NCBI RefSeq assembly: GCF_032598905.1
Contig: NZ_CP122458.1
Coordinates: 5,729,001 to 5,793,000, forward strand
DNA: 64,000 bases
Reading direction: 5' to 3'
Origin: Streptomyces sp. 11x1
Lineage (GTDB): Bacteria; Actinomycetota; Actinomycetes; Streptomycetales; Streptomycetaceae
Part shown: in pieces, positions 24,384-33,750 of the stretch
Position numbering within the stretch: position 1 is the first letter of the stretch
Layout of the letters: every line of letters starts with the position of its first letter
Notes under the pieces: model-generated
The model's input: only the letters and a program-made list of their open reading frames with translations
Databases searched by the model: none
Told to the model about the DNA's origin: nothing
Position numbers and translations under genes: made by a program

Positions 24384-25433
24384 TCAGCCCTCGTCGCCCC
24401 CTTCGTCCTCGTCATCGCCCTCGAAGAAGTCACCGACCTCGTCCACGACTTCGGCCGCGACCATGCCGCCGACCACACCGACGGCGAGGCCCGCCGCGCC
24501 GGCCGCGACCACGGTTCCCATGCCGGGTCCCGAGCGGTGCCCGTGGCCCTCGCCGTGATGGTGGTCGCCGTGACCGTGTTCGCCCTTGTGGGGGTGGCTG
24601 CCATGGGCGGCGTAGGGGCCGCCGTGGTGCGACTCGCCGTGCCCGTACGAGCCGTGGGAGGCGCGGTGCTCGACCATCTGACGGATCCAGCCGTCGACTT
24701 CGGCACTCCAGTTGATCTGCTCGACGCCGTGGTGGCTGACGGTGAAACGGGACACCGTGTCGTGGCTGCCGGAGAAGAGTCCGCCGCGCTTGTCGGCCTC
24801 CAGGACCACCTCCACGCCGGCCGGACCGGCCAGGAAGGTCACCTCGATCTCATTCATCCGGTGCGCGTACTGCGGCGCCGGGGTGAGCTCGATCTCCTGG
24901 TAGAAGGGCAGTTGTTGGCCGGTGCCGCCGATGCGCCCCAGCTCCAGGTCCGCGGACCTGAAGCCGAAACCGAGCTGCCCGAGCGCCTCCAGGATCGCCT
25001 CCTGGGCGGGTAGCGGGCGCACCGCGAGCTGGTCGAGGTCGCCCTTGTCCTTCGCTCCCGCCACCGCCAGCTCGGTGCGCACCCCCAGCACGATGCCCAG
25101 GCCCTGCCCGTACAACTCGGTGATGGGGGTCTCCCACGGAAGCATCACGCTGAAGGGCACGCTATGCGGTTCGCCGGCGGCGAGGCGGAAGCTGCCGCCG
25201 ACGGTGAACCGGTCGAAGACGACAGCGCCCTCGGACTCCCCGCCGTCGTGCTCGGCCTCGACGCGGGCCACCAGTTCCAGGGTGATGTGCGCGATCGTGA
25301 AGTCCGCGTCGCCGCCCTTGAGGTGGACCTGCCCGCTCAGGGTCCCGCCGGGAAGCACCGCGCCCGGATCCAGGACCGTGTCCACCGTGGGCCCGCCCAC
25401 GCCGAGCGAGCCGAGCAGCCGCTTGAACACCAT
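24384..25433 (-). CDS. Spo0M-type sporulation control protein
   Basis: The 349-residue protein has an arrestin-like Spo0M domain in its first 250 residues (MVFKRLLGSLGVGGPTVDTV; GGTLSGQVHLKGGDADFTIA; PFSVMLPWETPITELYG), a histidine-rich stretch (HGHGDHHHGEGHGH) and a C-terminal hydrophobic glycine/alanine segment with an acidic tail. ATG at 25433 gives the family N-terminus, with GGAG 11 bases upstream. In Bacillus Spo0M modulates sporulation; in Streptomyces it is often near ter genes. It follows the 73-residue gene and likely shares operator 25910. Confidence 0.88.
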   Translation of the reverse strand: MVFKRLLGSLGVGGPTVDTVLDPGAVLPGGTLSGQVHLKGGDADFTIAHITLELVARVEAEHDGGESEGAVVFDRFTVGGSFRLAAGEPHSVPFSVMLPWETPITELYGQGLGIVLGVRTELAVAGAKDKGDLDQLAVRPLPAQEAILEALGQLGFGFRSADLELGRIGGTGQQLPFYQEIELTPAPQYAHRMNEIEVTFLAGPAGVEVVLEADKRGGLFSGSHDTVSRFTVSHHGVEQINWSAEVDGWIRQMVEHRASHGSYGHGESHHGGPYAAHGSHPHKGEHGHGDHHHGEGHGHRSGPGMGTVVAAGAAGLAVGVVGGMVAAEVVDEVGDFFEGDDEDEGGDEG

Positions 25434-25523
25434 CGTGGCGTTCACTCCTTCATGTGTACGTACGGTTCTTGACCCCACCGGGCGGCCGACCCTGAAAGGG
25501 GGTCCGCCGCCCGGCGGAGTGGG

Positions 25524-25745
25524 TTACTTGGCGGAGGTGTCGAGTGCGGCCAGGGCCTGCGCCCAGCGCGCGTACTTGAGCTCGGCCAGATCGGCGACCG
25601 TCTTGATGCCGAACGCCTCCTGCAGGAGGTCGCCCTGCCGGTCCGAGACCCCCTTCAGGGCGGAGGTCGGCGCGGCGAGTATCTCCGGCAGGCTCTTGTC
25701 CGCCCACGCCTTGTCCAGCACCTTGTCCAGGTCGATCGAAGCCAC
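25524..25745 (-). CDS. Small helical protein of the TerD/Spo0M cluster
   Basis: The 73-residue protein starts at GTG 25745 (GGGAGG upstream). It is fully helical (IDLDKVLDKAWADKSLPEIL; LKGVSDRQGDLLQEAFGIKT; VADLAELKYARWAQALAAL), and the middle GVSDRQGDLLQEAFGIKTV resembles a helix-hairpin-helix. Helix-hairpin-helix motifs often bind DNA or partner proteins; no experimental role is known to me. It precedes the Spo0M gene on the same strand, 165 bases downstream of operator copy 4. Confidence 0.72.
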   Translation of the reverse strand: MASIDLDKVLDKAWADKSLPEILAAPTSALKGVSDRQGDLLQEAFGIKTVADLAELKYARWAQALAALDTSAK

Positions 25746-25909
25746 GACAGCCCTCCCAGGGGAAACATCGATGGATGTGCCGGACGACGTGCCGCCGGGG
25801 TGGCCATGACCGGCGGATGACGTGTTGCTCAAGCCGGTGCGCGCCCCTCCCGTCCCTGCCCGTCGCCCGCAGGGCGGCCCGGGGAACATCCGACCCGCCC
25901 CTCGCGTTA

Positions 25910-25925
25910 TCTACAAGCATGTAGA
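25910..25925. promoter_or_regulatory. Palindromic operator TCTACA-N4-TGTAGA (copy 4)
   Basis: TCTACAAGCATGTAGA lies between the leftward small-protein/Spo0M operon (start 165 bases away) and the rightward CNNM pair (266 bases away). It could serve either or both directions. Confidence 0.75.
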
Positions 25926-26060
25926 AGCATAGGGGTGAGGCGGCCCGCACGGACGACACCCCGGCGGAACGTCCGAAAACCACCCGTGCGGGCGGCGGAA
26001 GCCGTCCCCGCAAGGCGACTTTGCCGCCCCTTTACCATGGGGTCCGGGCGTAGCCGCCTC
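25926..26060 (+). ncRNA. Candidate M-box-like (Mg2+) leader of the CNNM operon
   Basis: Starting at 25930 the leader reads AGGGGTGAGGCGGCC, then ACACCCCGGCGGAACGTCCG AAAACCACC. This recalls the GGTGAGGC and ACGTCgGAAGACGCC blocks of ykoK/M-box magnesium riboswitches, and it precedes two CNNM/CBS transport-type genes. Several conserved positions differ and I did not draw the whole fold. It could instead be an unrelated structured leader. Confidence 0.3.
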
Positions 26061-26191
26061 ACCGAACCGCCAGGATCCGCCCGATCCGATGAGTCAAGAA
26101 GGAGCAGCAGACCCGCCATGGGTGAACCTCCCAGTCCCAGCCGTGCCATTGCCCGCCCGCCGCACATCTGTGAGGGGTCGGGGGTGGCACG

Positions 26192-27526
26192 GTGACCGAA
26201 GTCCTGCTCCTGCTCCTGGCCCTGGCGCTCACCTTGGCGTGTGCGGTGTTCGTCGCGGCCGAGTTCTCCCTGACCACGATCGAGCGCGGTGAGCTGGAGC
26301 GCGCCGCCGCGGCCGGTGAGCGCGGTGCCGAGGGAGCCTTGAAGGCCGTACGCACGCTGACCTTCCAGCTTTCCGGCGCCCAGCTGGGTATCACGGTGAC
26401 CTCGCTGGTGATCGGCATGCTCGCCGAGCCGTCGCTCGCGGCCCTGCTGCGCGGCCCGCTGGAATCCGCCGGTCTGCCGGCCGGCGCCGTCTCCACCGTC
26501 TCGACCCTTCTGGGCGTCACGATCGCCACGGTGGTGCTGATGGTGGTCGGTGAACTGGTCCCGAAGAACTGGGCGATCTCCAGCCCGCTGACCGTGGCCA
26601 AGGCGGTGGCCGGGCCGCAGCGCGGATTCACCGCCGCGTTCGCGCCGCTGATCAGGCACCTGAACAACACCGCGAACCGTCTGGTGCGCCGCTTCGGGCT
26701 GGAACCGCAGGAGGAGCTCGCCTCCGCCCGCACCCCGGAGGAACTGGTCGCACTCGCCCAGCACTCCGCCCGTGAGGGGGCGATCGAGGCGGACTCGGCA
26801 GAGCTGTTCGTGCGCACCCTGCACCTGTCCGAGCTGACCGCCGAGAACGTCATGACCCCGCGCGTGGACGTGAAGGCCCTGGAAGCCCACGCCACCGCGG
26901 CGGACGCGGCGAACCTCACCCTGGCCACCGGCCTGTCCCGCTTCCCCGTCTACCGCGACAGCCTCGACGAGGTCATCGGGACCGTCCACATCCGCGATGT
27001 CCTCGCCCTGGAGGAGGGCAAGCGGGCCGTCACCGCGGTCACCGAGCTGGCCACCGAGCCGCTGCGGGTGCCCCACTCGCTGCCGGTCGACAAGCTGCTG
27101 GGACGGCTGCGCGCCTCCCGCACCATGGCCGTGATCATCGACGAGTACGGCGGCACCGCCGGCGTCGCCACGGTCGAGGACATCGTCGAGGAGGTCGTCG
27201 GCGAGGTCCGCGACGAACACGACCCGCACCAGCAGCCGGACCTGATGCCCGTCGCCGCGTCCCCGGACGGCCGGCCGGTGTGGGAGGCCGACGGCAGCGT
27301 CCGCCTGGACGAGCTCAAGGAGATCGGCTTCGCCGCCCCCGACGGCCCGTACGAGACGCTGGCCGGACTGGTCGCCACCCGCCTGGAACGTATCCCCACC
27401 CTGACCGACGGCATCGACGTGGACGGCTGGCAGTTGGCCGTCCTGGACATCGAGCACCACCGGGCCGACCGGGTCCGCATCACCGCCCCGGCCGCCGCCC
27501 CGACCAGCACGGAGGACGCCCGATGA
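26192..27526 (+). CDS. CNNM/CBS-domain membrane protein (hemolysin/CorC type), first of a pair
   Basis: The 444-residue protein has an N-terminal CNNM (DUF21) domain with an out-in hydrophobic start (EVLLLLLALALTLACAVFVA) and the motif AAEFSLTTIERGELER, then GELVPKNWAIS. Two CBS repeats follow (VMTPRVDVKALEAHA; FPVYRDSLDEVIGTVHIRDV; MAVIIDEYGGTAGVATVEDI) and a C-terminal transporter-associated CorC/HlyC domain. CNNM proteins are linked to Mg2+ or Co2+ transport. GTG at 26192 is preceded by a G-rich site. It overlaps the next gene by ATGA. Confidence 0.92.
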   Translation: MTEVLLLLLALALTLACAVFVAAEFSLTTIERGELERAAAAGERGAEGALKAVRTLTFQLSGAQLGITVTSLVIGMLAEPSLAALLRGPLESAGLPAGAVSTVSTLLGVTIATVVLMVVGELVPKNWAISSPLTVAKAVAGPQRGFTAAFAPLIRHLNNTANRLVRRFGLEPQEELASARTPEELVALAQHSAREGAIEADSAELFVRTLHLSELTAENVMTPRVDVKALEAHATAADAANLTLATGLSRFPVYRDSLDEVIGTVHIRDVLALEEGKRAVTAVTELATEPLRVPHSLPVDKLLGRLRASRTMAVIIDEYGGTAGVATVEDIVEEVVGEVRDEHDPHQQPDLMPVAASPDGRPVWEADGSVRLDELKEIGFAAPDGPYETLAGLVATRLERIPTLTDGIDVDGWQLAVLDIEHHRADRVRITAPAAAPTSTEDAR

Positions 27527-28548
27527 CCACGATCCAGCTGTTGGTCGGGGCACTCACCCTGGTCACCAACGCGTTCTTCGTCGGCGCCGAGTTCGCCCTC
27601 ATCTCGGTGAGGCGCAGTCAGATCGAACCGGCCGCACTCCAGGGCAACCGGCGGGCGAAGAGCACCCTGTGGGGCATCGAGCACCTGTCCGCGCTGATGG
27701 CCACCGCCCAGCTCGGCATCACCGTCTCCTCCCTGGTGCTGGGCGCGGTCGCCGAACCGGCCATCGCCCACCTGCTGGAACCGCCGTTCCACGCCATCGG
27801 CGTGCCCGAGGCGCTGATCCACCCGATCGCCTTCGTCATCGCGCTCACCGCGGCGACCTATCTGCACATGCTGATCGGCGAGATGGTGCCGAAGAACATC
27901 GCCCTCGCCGCCCCCGCGCCGACCGCGCTGCTTCTCGGCCCGCCGCTGGTGGCCCTCACCCGGGCGCTGAAGCCGGTCATCTTCGGCATCAACGCCTTCG
28001 CCAACACCCTGCTGCGGCTGCTGAAGGTCGAGCCGAAGGACGAGGTCGCCTCCGTCTTCACCGACGACGAACTCGCCCGTCTGGTCAAGGACTCCAGCGA
28101 AGCAGGGCTGCTGGACCCCGCCGACGTCGAACGCCTCAAGGACGCACTCGAACTGGGCACCCGCCCGGTCGGCGAGGTGATGGTGCCGCTGAACAAGACG
28201 GTCACCGTGGGCCACGAGACCACCCCGCAGCAGCTGGAACGCGCCGCCGCGGCCTCCGGGTTCTCCCGCCTGCCGGTCACCGGCCCCGCCGACGAGGTGC
28301 TGGGCTACCTCCACATCAAGGACGCCCTGGGCGCAGCCGAGCGCACCCGGCCCTTCCCGCGCAGCGCCCTGCACCCGGTCATCCAGGTCGAGATCGACAC
28401 CCCGCTGGACGACACCATGACCGCCATGCGCGCGGCCGGCACCCACCTGGCCGCCGTCACCGGCGAGAAGGGCACTGTCATCGGCTTCGTGACCATGGAA
28501 GACGTCCTGGAGGAACTGGTCGGTCCCAGCTCCTCCGCAGCGGCCTGA
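27523..28548 (+). CDS. CNNM/CBS-domain membrane protein, second of the pair
   Basis: The 341-residue protein has a CNNM domain (LVGALTLVTNAFFVGAEFAL; SVRRSQIEPAA; GEMVPKNIALAAP) and two CBS repeats (VMVPLNKTVTVGHET; SGFSRLPVTGPADEVLGYLH; AVTGEKGTVIGFVTMEDVLE). It lacks the C-terminal CorC/HlyC domain that its partner has. Its ATG overlaps the partner stop (ATGA), so the two are translated together and may form a heteromer. A role in divalent-cation homeostasis is inferred from the family. Confidence 0.92.
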   Translation: MTTIQLLVGALTLVTNAFFVGAEFALISVRRSQIEPAALQGNRRAKSTLWGIEHLSALMATAQLGITVSSLVLGAVAEPAIAHLLEPPFHAIGVPEALIHPIAFVIALTAATYLHMLIGEMVPKNIALAAPAPTALLLGPPLVALTRALKPVIFGINAFANTLLRLLKVEPKDEVASVFTDDELARLVKDSSEAGLLDPADVERLKDALELGTRPVGEVMVPLNKTVTVGHETTPQQLERAAAASGFSRLPVTGPADEVLGYLHIKDALGAAERTRPFPRSALHPVIQVEIDTPLDDTMTAMRAAGTHLAAVTGEKGTVIGFVTMEDVLEELVGPSSSAAA

Positions 28549-28764
28549 GCCGCCCCGTCAGCCGGAATGGTCAGCCTGCCGACAGGACCACTGTGGCAAG
28601 GACGGACCCGACCGGCCGGGTGCGGCTGAACCGGGCCGCGCCCCGGATTCCTTCGCCGGCAGGGTGTCGAAGCCGCCTCGGCTCGGGCGTCGCTGCCCGC
28701 TCCGAGCGCTCTCCCGCCCGGGTGATCCGGCGCTTCGGCTTTCAGGCGGGACGCGTCGGACGTC

Positions 28765-29604
28765 TCACTGCGCCCCGGCCTGGTCGGTGGCGTGTGGGCG
28801 CAGCCGGACGGTGCTGATGGCGTGGTGGTCGATGCCGGTGACTTCGATGTCCCAGTCGGCGGCCCGGACATGGTCGCCGGGGTACTGGGGCAGATGTCCG
28901 AGCCGGGCCAGGACGAGACCGGCGACGGTGGTGTAGGGGCCCTGGGCGAGGTCCCCGACATCCACACCGGTGCCGGGCAGATCGTGGACGGGGAAGCCGC
29001 CGGGCACGAGCAGGGATCCGTCGGGCTGGGCGCGGGGGGTCATCACGTCGCGATCGGTCTCGTCGTGGATCTCTCCGACGATCTCTTTGACGAGCGCGAA
29101 CTGCTGGTGCGCGGTCATGAAGCGCCTCAGCGCTTCGGAGAGTTTCATGAAGTCGGGGAAACGGGTGGCGGGGCGGGCCAGGTCGGCGACCGGTGCGGCC
29201 TGGTCGCCCGTGGTCAGGTCGCGCAGGTGCACCACGCCGAGGACCTCGTCGAAGTGTCCGGCGGGTACGACCGGGGCCCGCGAGTGCCCCGAACCGGCCA
29301 GCGCGATACGGGCCTGGCCGGCCGACATGTCGGCCGGGACGGTGAACACGGCACGGCGCCGTACGAGGACGGCGCGCAGGGGTCGCTCGTGCATCTCCAG
29401 GGCGCTGGAGATGATGGTGCGCTGCTCGGCGGTCGGCCCACGGTGGCTGGTCACCATGTCCCGCAGTTCCTCGGGGGTCGGAGGCTGTTTGTCTGCCCGG
29501 GGATCGCCCCCGAGCAGGCGGACAGTCAGGTCGGTGGCCCGGCCCAGGGCCCAGACGGCAGGCCGGGAGACGATGGCCAGGAGGTCCAGCGGTACGTGCT
29601 TGCC
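28765..29604 (-). pseudogene. Decayed third CNNM/CBS protein (no membrane domain)
   Basis: About 280 codons match the second half of the family: LLAIVSRPAVWALGRATDL, PPTPEELRDMVTSHRG, SRAPVVPAGHFDEVLGVVHL, and the CorC/HlyC end PYTTVAGLVLARLGHLPQYP. The membrane CNNM half is absent. The second CBS repeat also has a gap: QQFALV runs directly into KEIVGEIHDETD, missing the usual D-E-Y-G-G-T segment of about 16-20 residues. The fragment abuts an unrelated truncated gene near 29.6 kb. Confidence 0.75.
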
Positions 29605-29727
29605 CCCAGTGCTGGCCGAACGCGTGGCCGTTCCCGCGCACTTCGCCCATCCGGTCCCCGAGGGGGCCACTCGCGCAGATCTCGCCGCCACCGAGCCGTA
29701 CACCGTGGCACGGGCCGCCGTACGGCG

Positions 29728-30135
29728 CACGAGGGCCTGGACCTGGAGCGCGAGATCGTGGCCACGCAGGCGCAGGGGCTCGGTGACACCGTCCTTCTCC
29801 AGGGCGCCGACTCCGACCTCGACGGTCTGGCCGTCTGCCACTGCGGAGCGGGCTCGGAGGCCGGTGAGGACGTGCGCTTCGTCGAATTCGGTGCCGTACG
29901 CCCCGGTCTGGACGGAGCGCAGCGATTCGAACGGCTGCTGGACGCATGCGAGCAACTGGCCGTCGAGAAGGGCCTGGGGCAGTTGGACGCCGGGATGAAT
30001 CTGGCCCGCGAGGATGCCTGTCGGCGCATGATCGACCGCGGGTTCCGTCCCTGGCTGCAAGGCGTGACCATGCACAGGCCCAACGAACCCGGCTACAGCC
30101 GTCCGGACGCCTATGTGATCGACGACTGGCGCTGA
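29728..30135 (+). pseudogene. 5'-truncated GNAT-type acetyltransferase fragment
   Basis: About 135 codons remain: HEGLDLEREIVATQAQGLGD, GLAVCHCGAGSEAGEDVRFV, FERLLDACEQLAVEKGLGQL, AGMNLAREDACRRMIDRGFR and the end SRPDAYVIDDWR. This looks like the second half of a GNAT N-acetyltransferase. No start or N-terminus is found; upstream sequence is in other frames or belongs to the CNNM remnant. Confidence 0.6.
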
Positions 30136-30160
30136 GTCCACCCCGCTCGGCTGGGGCGGG

Positions 30161-31039
30161 TCAGCGGAGGCGGCGGCCCAGTTCCAGGTCTTCAGGGTCG
30201 AGGGAGCGGTTTTCCTCGATCTCCCAGATCGCGTTCTGGAGGAGGCGGGCGAGGGTCCAGGACCTCGCCCGTTCGCGGTTCAGGTTCAGGACCTCCGTCA
30301 TCGCGTCGAAGCGCCAGTGGACGTCGGACGGGTCGAAGCGGTTGTTGAGGGCCGGCCAGAGGTCGAAGCCGGGGTCGCCGGACAGGGGCTTGGGGTCGAT
30401 GGCCAGCCAGGGGGAGCGGTCGGCGCCCAGGACGTTGTCGAAGTGCAGGTCCCAGTGGAGGAGGCGGTCACCGGGCTCGGCCATGACCTCGCGGAGCGCC
30501 GCCGCGCAGTCCGCGATCAGACGGCGGTCCGTGGGGTCCGGGATACGGGCGAGGACCGCGGGGGTGCGCTCCAGCATGTCCGTCGCGATGTCGGAGAGGC
30601 GGCGTACGGCCGGTGGGGCCGGGGTGGCGGTCAGGTGGGCCAGGAGGTGGGCGATGACTTCGACGGCCCGGTGGGTGTCCGGCTCGTGGGAGAGCATGCG
30701 GGCCGGGTCGAGGCGTTCGAGCAGCATCGTGCCCGTGTCGGGGTCGTGGTCCAGGAGCCGTACCGCCCCGTCGCCGTTCCAGACGCGCAGGGCGATCGGT
30801 TCGCCCTCGCTCTCGTCGTCGAGGATCTGGAGCTTCACCACCGCAGGGGTGCCGTCGGCCGTGCGGACCACCGGCAGGATCAGCGCGCACATGCCGTGCA
30901 TGGGGCGGCCGTCGAGGCGCAGGCCCCAGCGGTCCAGGAAGTCGGCGGTCAGGCGCGGGAGGCTCGCGATGAATCTGCGGCCCGTCTCTCCGTTGATCTC
31001 TTCCTGAGTCTCGGCCAGTTCCTCCGGAACATCGATCAT
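30161..31039 (-). CDS. Aminoglycoside/hydroxyurea phosphotransferase-like kinase
   Basis: The 292-residue protein has the APH fold: LILPVVRTADGTPAVVKLQI with the ATP-binding lysine, the catalytic loop LLHWDLHFDNVLG (HxDxxxxN), and WLAIDPKPLSGDPGFDLWPA with the metal-binding Asp. This is the streptomycin 6-kinase/hydroxyurea phosphotransferase branch. The substrate is uncertain; the branch includes antibiotic kinases and metabolic ones. ATG at 31039 gives MIDVPEELAETQEE. The very long open frame upstream is a shadow across other genes. Confidence 0.85.
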   Translation of the reverse strand: MIDVPEELAETQEEINGETGRRFIASLPRLTADFLDRWGLRLDGRPMHGMCALILPVVRTADGTPAVVKLQILDDESEGEPIALRVWNGDGAVRLLDHDPDTGTMLLERLDPARMLSHEPDTHRAVEVIAHLLAHLTATPAPPAVRRLSDIATDMLERTPAVLARIPDPTDRRLIADCAAALREVMAEPGDRLLHWDLHFDNVLGADRSPWLAIDPKPLSGDPGFDLWPALNNRFDPSDVHWRFDAMTEVLNLNRERARSWTLARLLQNAIWEIEENRSLDPEDLELGRRLR

Positions 31040-31156
31040 GCGGCCGACCCTACGCGCGCCCCGGCCCGGAGTCCTTTGGATTTCCGGCCCCAAGACGCCC
31101 GTACACCACGGAATCCGTAGAGGACAGGGCCCGTCGGCAGGGGTTAGCGTCCGGCC

Positions 31157-32578
31157 ATGAGCAGCTCCCAGAGCACCCCGGACACGACCGCCGGCACCGT
31201 CAACGGCGGGATCTCCTTCTGGTACGCGCAGGCCGGACTCCCCGTACCGAGGGAGCCGCTGGCCGGGGACGCGGCGGTCGATGTGGTGATCGTCGGCGGC
31301 GGATACACAGGGCTGTGGACGGCCTACTACCTGAAGCAGGCCGATCCTTCGCTGCGGATCACCGTCCTGGAGCAGAAGTTCTGCGGGTACGGGGCCTCGG
31401 GGCGCAACGGCGGCTGGCTCTACAACGGGATCGCTGGGCGCGACCGTTACGCGCGCCTGCACGGGCGGGACGCCGCCGTGCGGTTGCAGCGGGCCATGAA
31501 CGAGACTGTCGACGAGGTCGTGCGGGCGGCGGCGGAGGAGGGCGTCGAGGCGGACGTCCATCGGGGCGGGGTGCTCGAAGTTGCCTACACGCCCGCGCAG
31601 TTGGGGCGGCTCAAGGCCTTTTACGAGCACGAGCTGGCGTACGGGGAGGACGACCGTGAGCTGTACGGCGCCCGGGAGACGGCCGAGCGGATCAGGGTCG
31701 CCGACGCCGTGGGGTCGACGTGGACGCCGCACGGGGCGCGGTTGAATCCGGTGAAGCTGGTGACCGGGCTGGCGGCGGTCGTGGAGGCGATGGGGGTCGT
31801 CGTGCACGAGCTGACGCCGGTCACCGAGATCCGGGCGGGGCACGCGGTCACGCCGTACGGGACCGTCCGGGCGCCCTATGTGCTGCGCTGCACGGAGGGG
31901 TTCACGGCGAACCTCAAGGGGCAGCGGCGGACTTGGCTGCCGATGAACTCCTCGATGATCGCCACCGAGCCGCTGACCGCCGGGCAGTGGGCGGAGATCG
32001 GCTGGGATGGGCGCGAGACGCTCGGCGACATGGCGCACGCCTATATGTACGCCCAGCGCACCGCCGACGACCGGATCGCGCTCGGCGGGCGCGGGGTGCC
32101 GTACCGGTTCGGGTCGCGGACCGACAACGACGGGCGTACGCAGCCGGCGACGATCGAGGCGCTCCACGAGATCCTGGTGCGCTTCTTCCCCTCGCTGACC
32201 GGGGTGCGCGTCGAGCATGCCTGGTCGGGGGTGCTGGGGGTGCCGCGCGACTGGTGTGCGACGGTCACGCTGGACCGGGCCACGGGGCTCGGCTGGGCGG
32301 GCGGTTACGTCGGCTCCGGGGTCGCCACGACCAACCTCGCGGGCCGCACCCTGCGCGACCTCGTCCGGCGGGACTCCGGGCAGGGCGGCGCCACCGAGCT
32401 GACCTCGCTGCCGTGGGTGAACCACCGGGTGCGCAAGTGGGAGCCGGAGCCGTTCCGTTGGCTGGGCGTGCAGGGGATGTACGCGACCTACCGCACCGCC
32501 GACCGACGCGAGACCGCCTCCCACAGCGGGGAGTCGTCGCGGTTGGCGCGGTGGGCGGACCGGGTGGCGGGGCGGTAG
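31157..32578 (+). CDS. FAD-dependent amine/amino-acid oxidoreductase (DAO family)
   Basis: The 473-residue protein has an N-terminal extension and then the dinucleotide motif VVIVGGGYTGLWTAYYL (about 41-57), an FAD-binding GRNGGWLYNGI, and the DAO C-terminal end GYVGSGVATTNLAGRTL. This architecture is that of PuuB-like gamma-glutamylputrescine or other amine oxidases; the substrate is unknown. ATG at 31157 is chosen. It diverges from the kinase at 31039. Confidence 0.85.
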   Translation: MSSSQSTPDTTAGTVNGGISFWYAQAGLPVPREPLAGDAAVDVVIVGGGYTGLWTAYYLKQADPSLRITVLEQKFCGYGASGRNGGWLYNGIAGRDRYARLHGRDAAVRLQRAMNETVDEVVRAAAEEGVEADVHRGGVLEVAYTPAQLGRLKAFYEHELAYGEDDRELYGARETAERIRVADAVGSTWTPHGARLNPVKLVTGLAAVVEAMGVVVHELTPVTEIRAGHAVTPYGTVRAPYVLRCTEGFTANLKGQRRTWLPMNSSMIATEPLTAGQWAEIGWDGRETLGDMAHAYMYAQRTADDRIALGGRGVPYRFGSRTDNDGRTQPATIEALHEILVRFFPSLTGVRVEHAWSGVLGVPRDWCATVTLDRATGLGWAGGYVGSGVATTNLAGRTLRDLVRRDSGQGGATELTSLPWVNHRVRKWEPEPFRWLGVQGMYATYRTADRRETASHSGESSRLARWADRVAGR

Positions 32579-32630
32579 GCCGCGTGCCTCCCCGCTCACG
32601 ATCGTCGCCTCCAGGATGTTGCGGGGACCG

Positions 32631-33673
32631 TTAGAACCCGCCGGGGGTCGGGGGGCGTCCCGGTGTCCGTGACCTCGGCGGTCCCGGGGCGCCTGGTGGG
32701 GGGCACAGCTCCAGCACCACCTTGCCGGTGGTGCCCCGGTTCTCCAGGGCGCGGTGGGCGGTGGCGGCCTCGGCGAGCGGGAAGCGGTGGACGGCCGGTT
32801 TGAGGCGGCCGGCGGCGGCTCGGCGAGGGCGCGGAGTTCGAGGGTGCGGAGGGGGTCGGGGCCGCCGGCCCGGCGGAGCATCTCCTGGCCGAGGACCGTC
32901 TGCGAGACGCCCTCCACGACGTGGGGGCCGCCGTCCTTGATTCCGTCCGCCGACCAGCCGAAGACCAGGTGCCTGCCGCCGGGCGCGAGGAGTGACACCG
33001 ACTCCCGTGCCACCGCCCCGCCGACCCCGTCGAAGACGATCGTGGCCTTCCCCCGGTACGCAGCGACCTGCTCCGGCCAGGCCGGATCGGTGTAGTCGAC
33101 GGCCAGGTCGGCGCCGTCGGCCGCCACTCGCGCCGTCTTCGCGGGGCCGCCGGCGAGGCCGACTACCGTGGCGCCCGCGTTCTTGGCGTACTGCACGAGG
33201 AGCGCGCCGATGCCGCCGGCCGCGGCCGGGATCACGACCATGTCGTCCGGGCCGAGTTCGGCGAAGAGCAGGATCCCCATCGTCGTACGGTCCGTCCCGA
33301 TCATCGCGACCGCCTCCGCGTAGTCGAGGTTCTCCGGTACCTCGTGCAGCCGTTCGACCTCGGTGACGGCCGGCTCGGCGTAGCCGCCGGGCACGAAGCC
33401 GAGGTGGGCGGTGACGCGGCGGCCGAGCCAGATCTCCGGGACGCCCTCCCCGAGCGCCTCGACGACCCCGGCGACCTCGCGGCCGGGGATCGTGGGCAGT
33501 TCGGGTGCCGGTGCCGGCCCCGGGACGCCCTCGCGGAGGGCCGCGTCCAGCAGGTGTACGCCGGCCGCGGCGACGGCGATACGGACCTGGCCCGGTCCGG
33601 GCTCGGGGTCCGCGACCTTCTCGTACGTCAGGGTCTCGGCCGGACCGAAGGCGTGCAGACGTATGGCGTGCAT
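32631..33673 (-). pseudogene. NADPH:quinone oxidoreductase-like gene with a frameshift
   Basis: From ATG 33673 (AAGGGGG upstream) the frame reads as a zinc-free medium-chain oxidoreductase: MHAIRLHAFGPAETLTYEKV, GREVAGVVEALGEG, AAAGGIGALLVQYAKNAGAT with the nucleotide-binding loop, and GGRHLVFGWSADG. Near 32820 the correct C-terminus (AAAGRLKPAVHRFPLAEAAT, ENRGTTGKVVLE) is in the next frame: one G appears to be missing after LRALAE. It is either a pseudogene or a single-base assembly error. The rest of the protein is intact. Confidence 0.8.
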
Positions 33674-33750
33674 GGAGCCCCCTTGGACGATGTCGTTCTC
33701 GCGCGGCGTGTGTGCGCCTGGTATCGCTCGGTGGACCCCAGCCTCGGACC

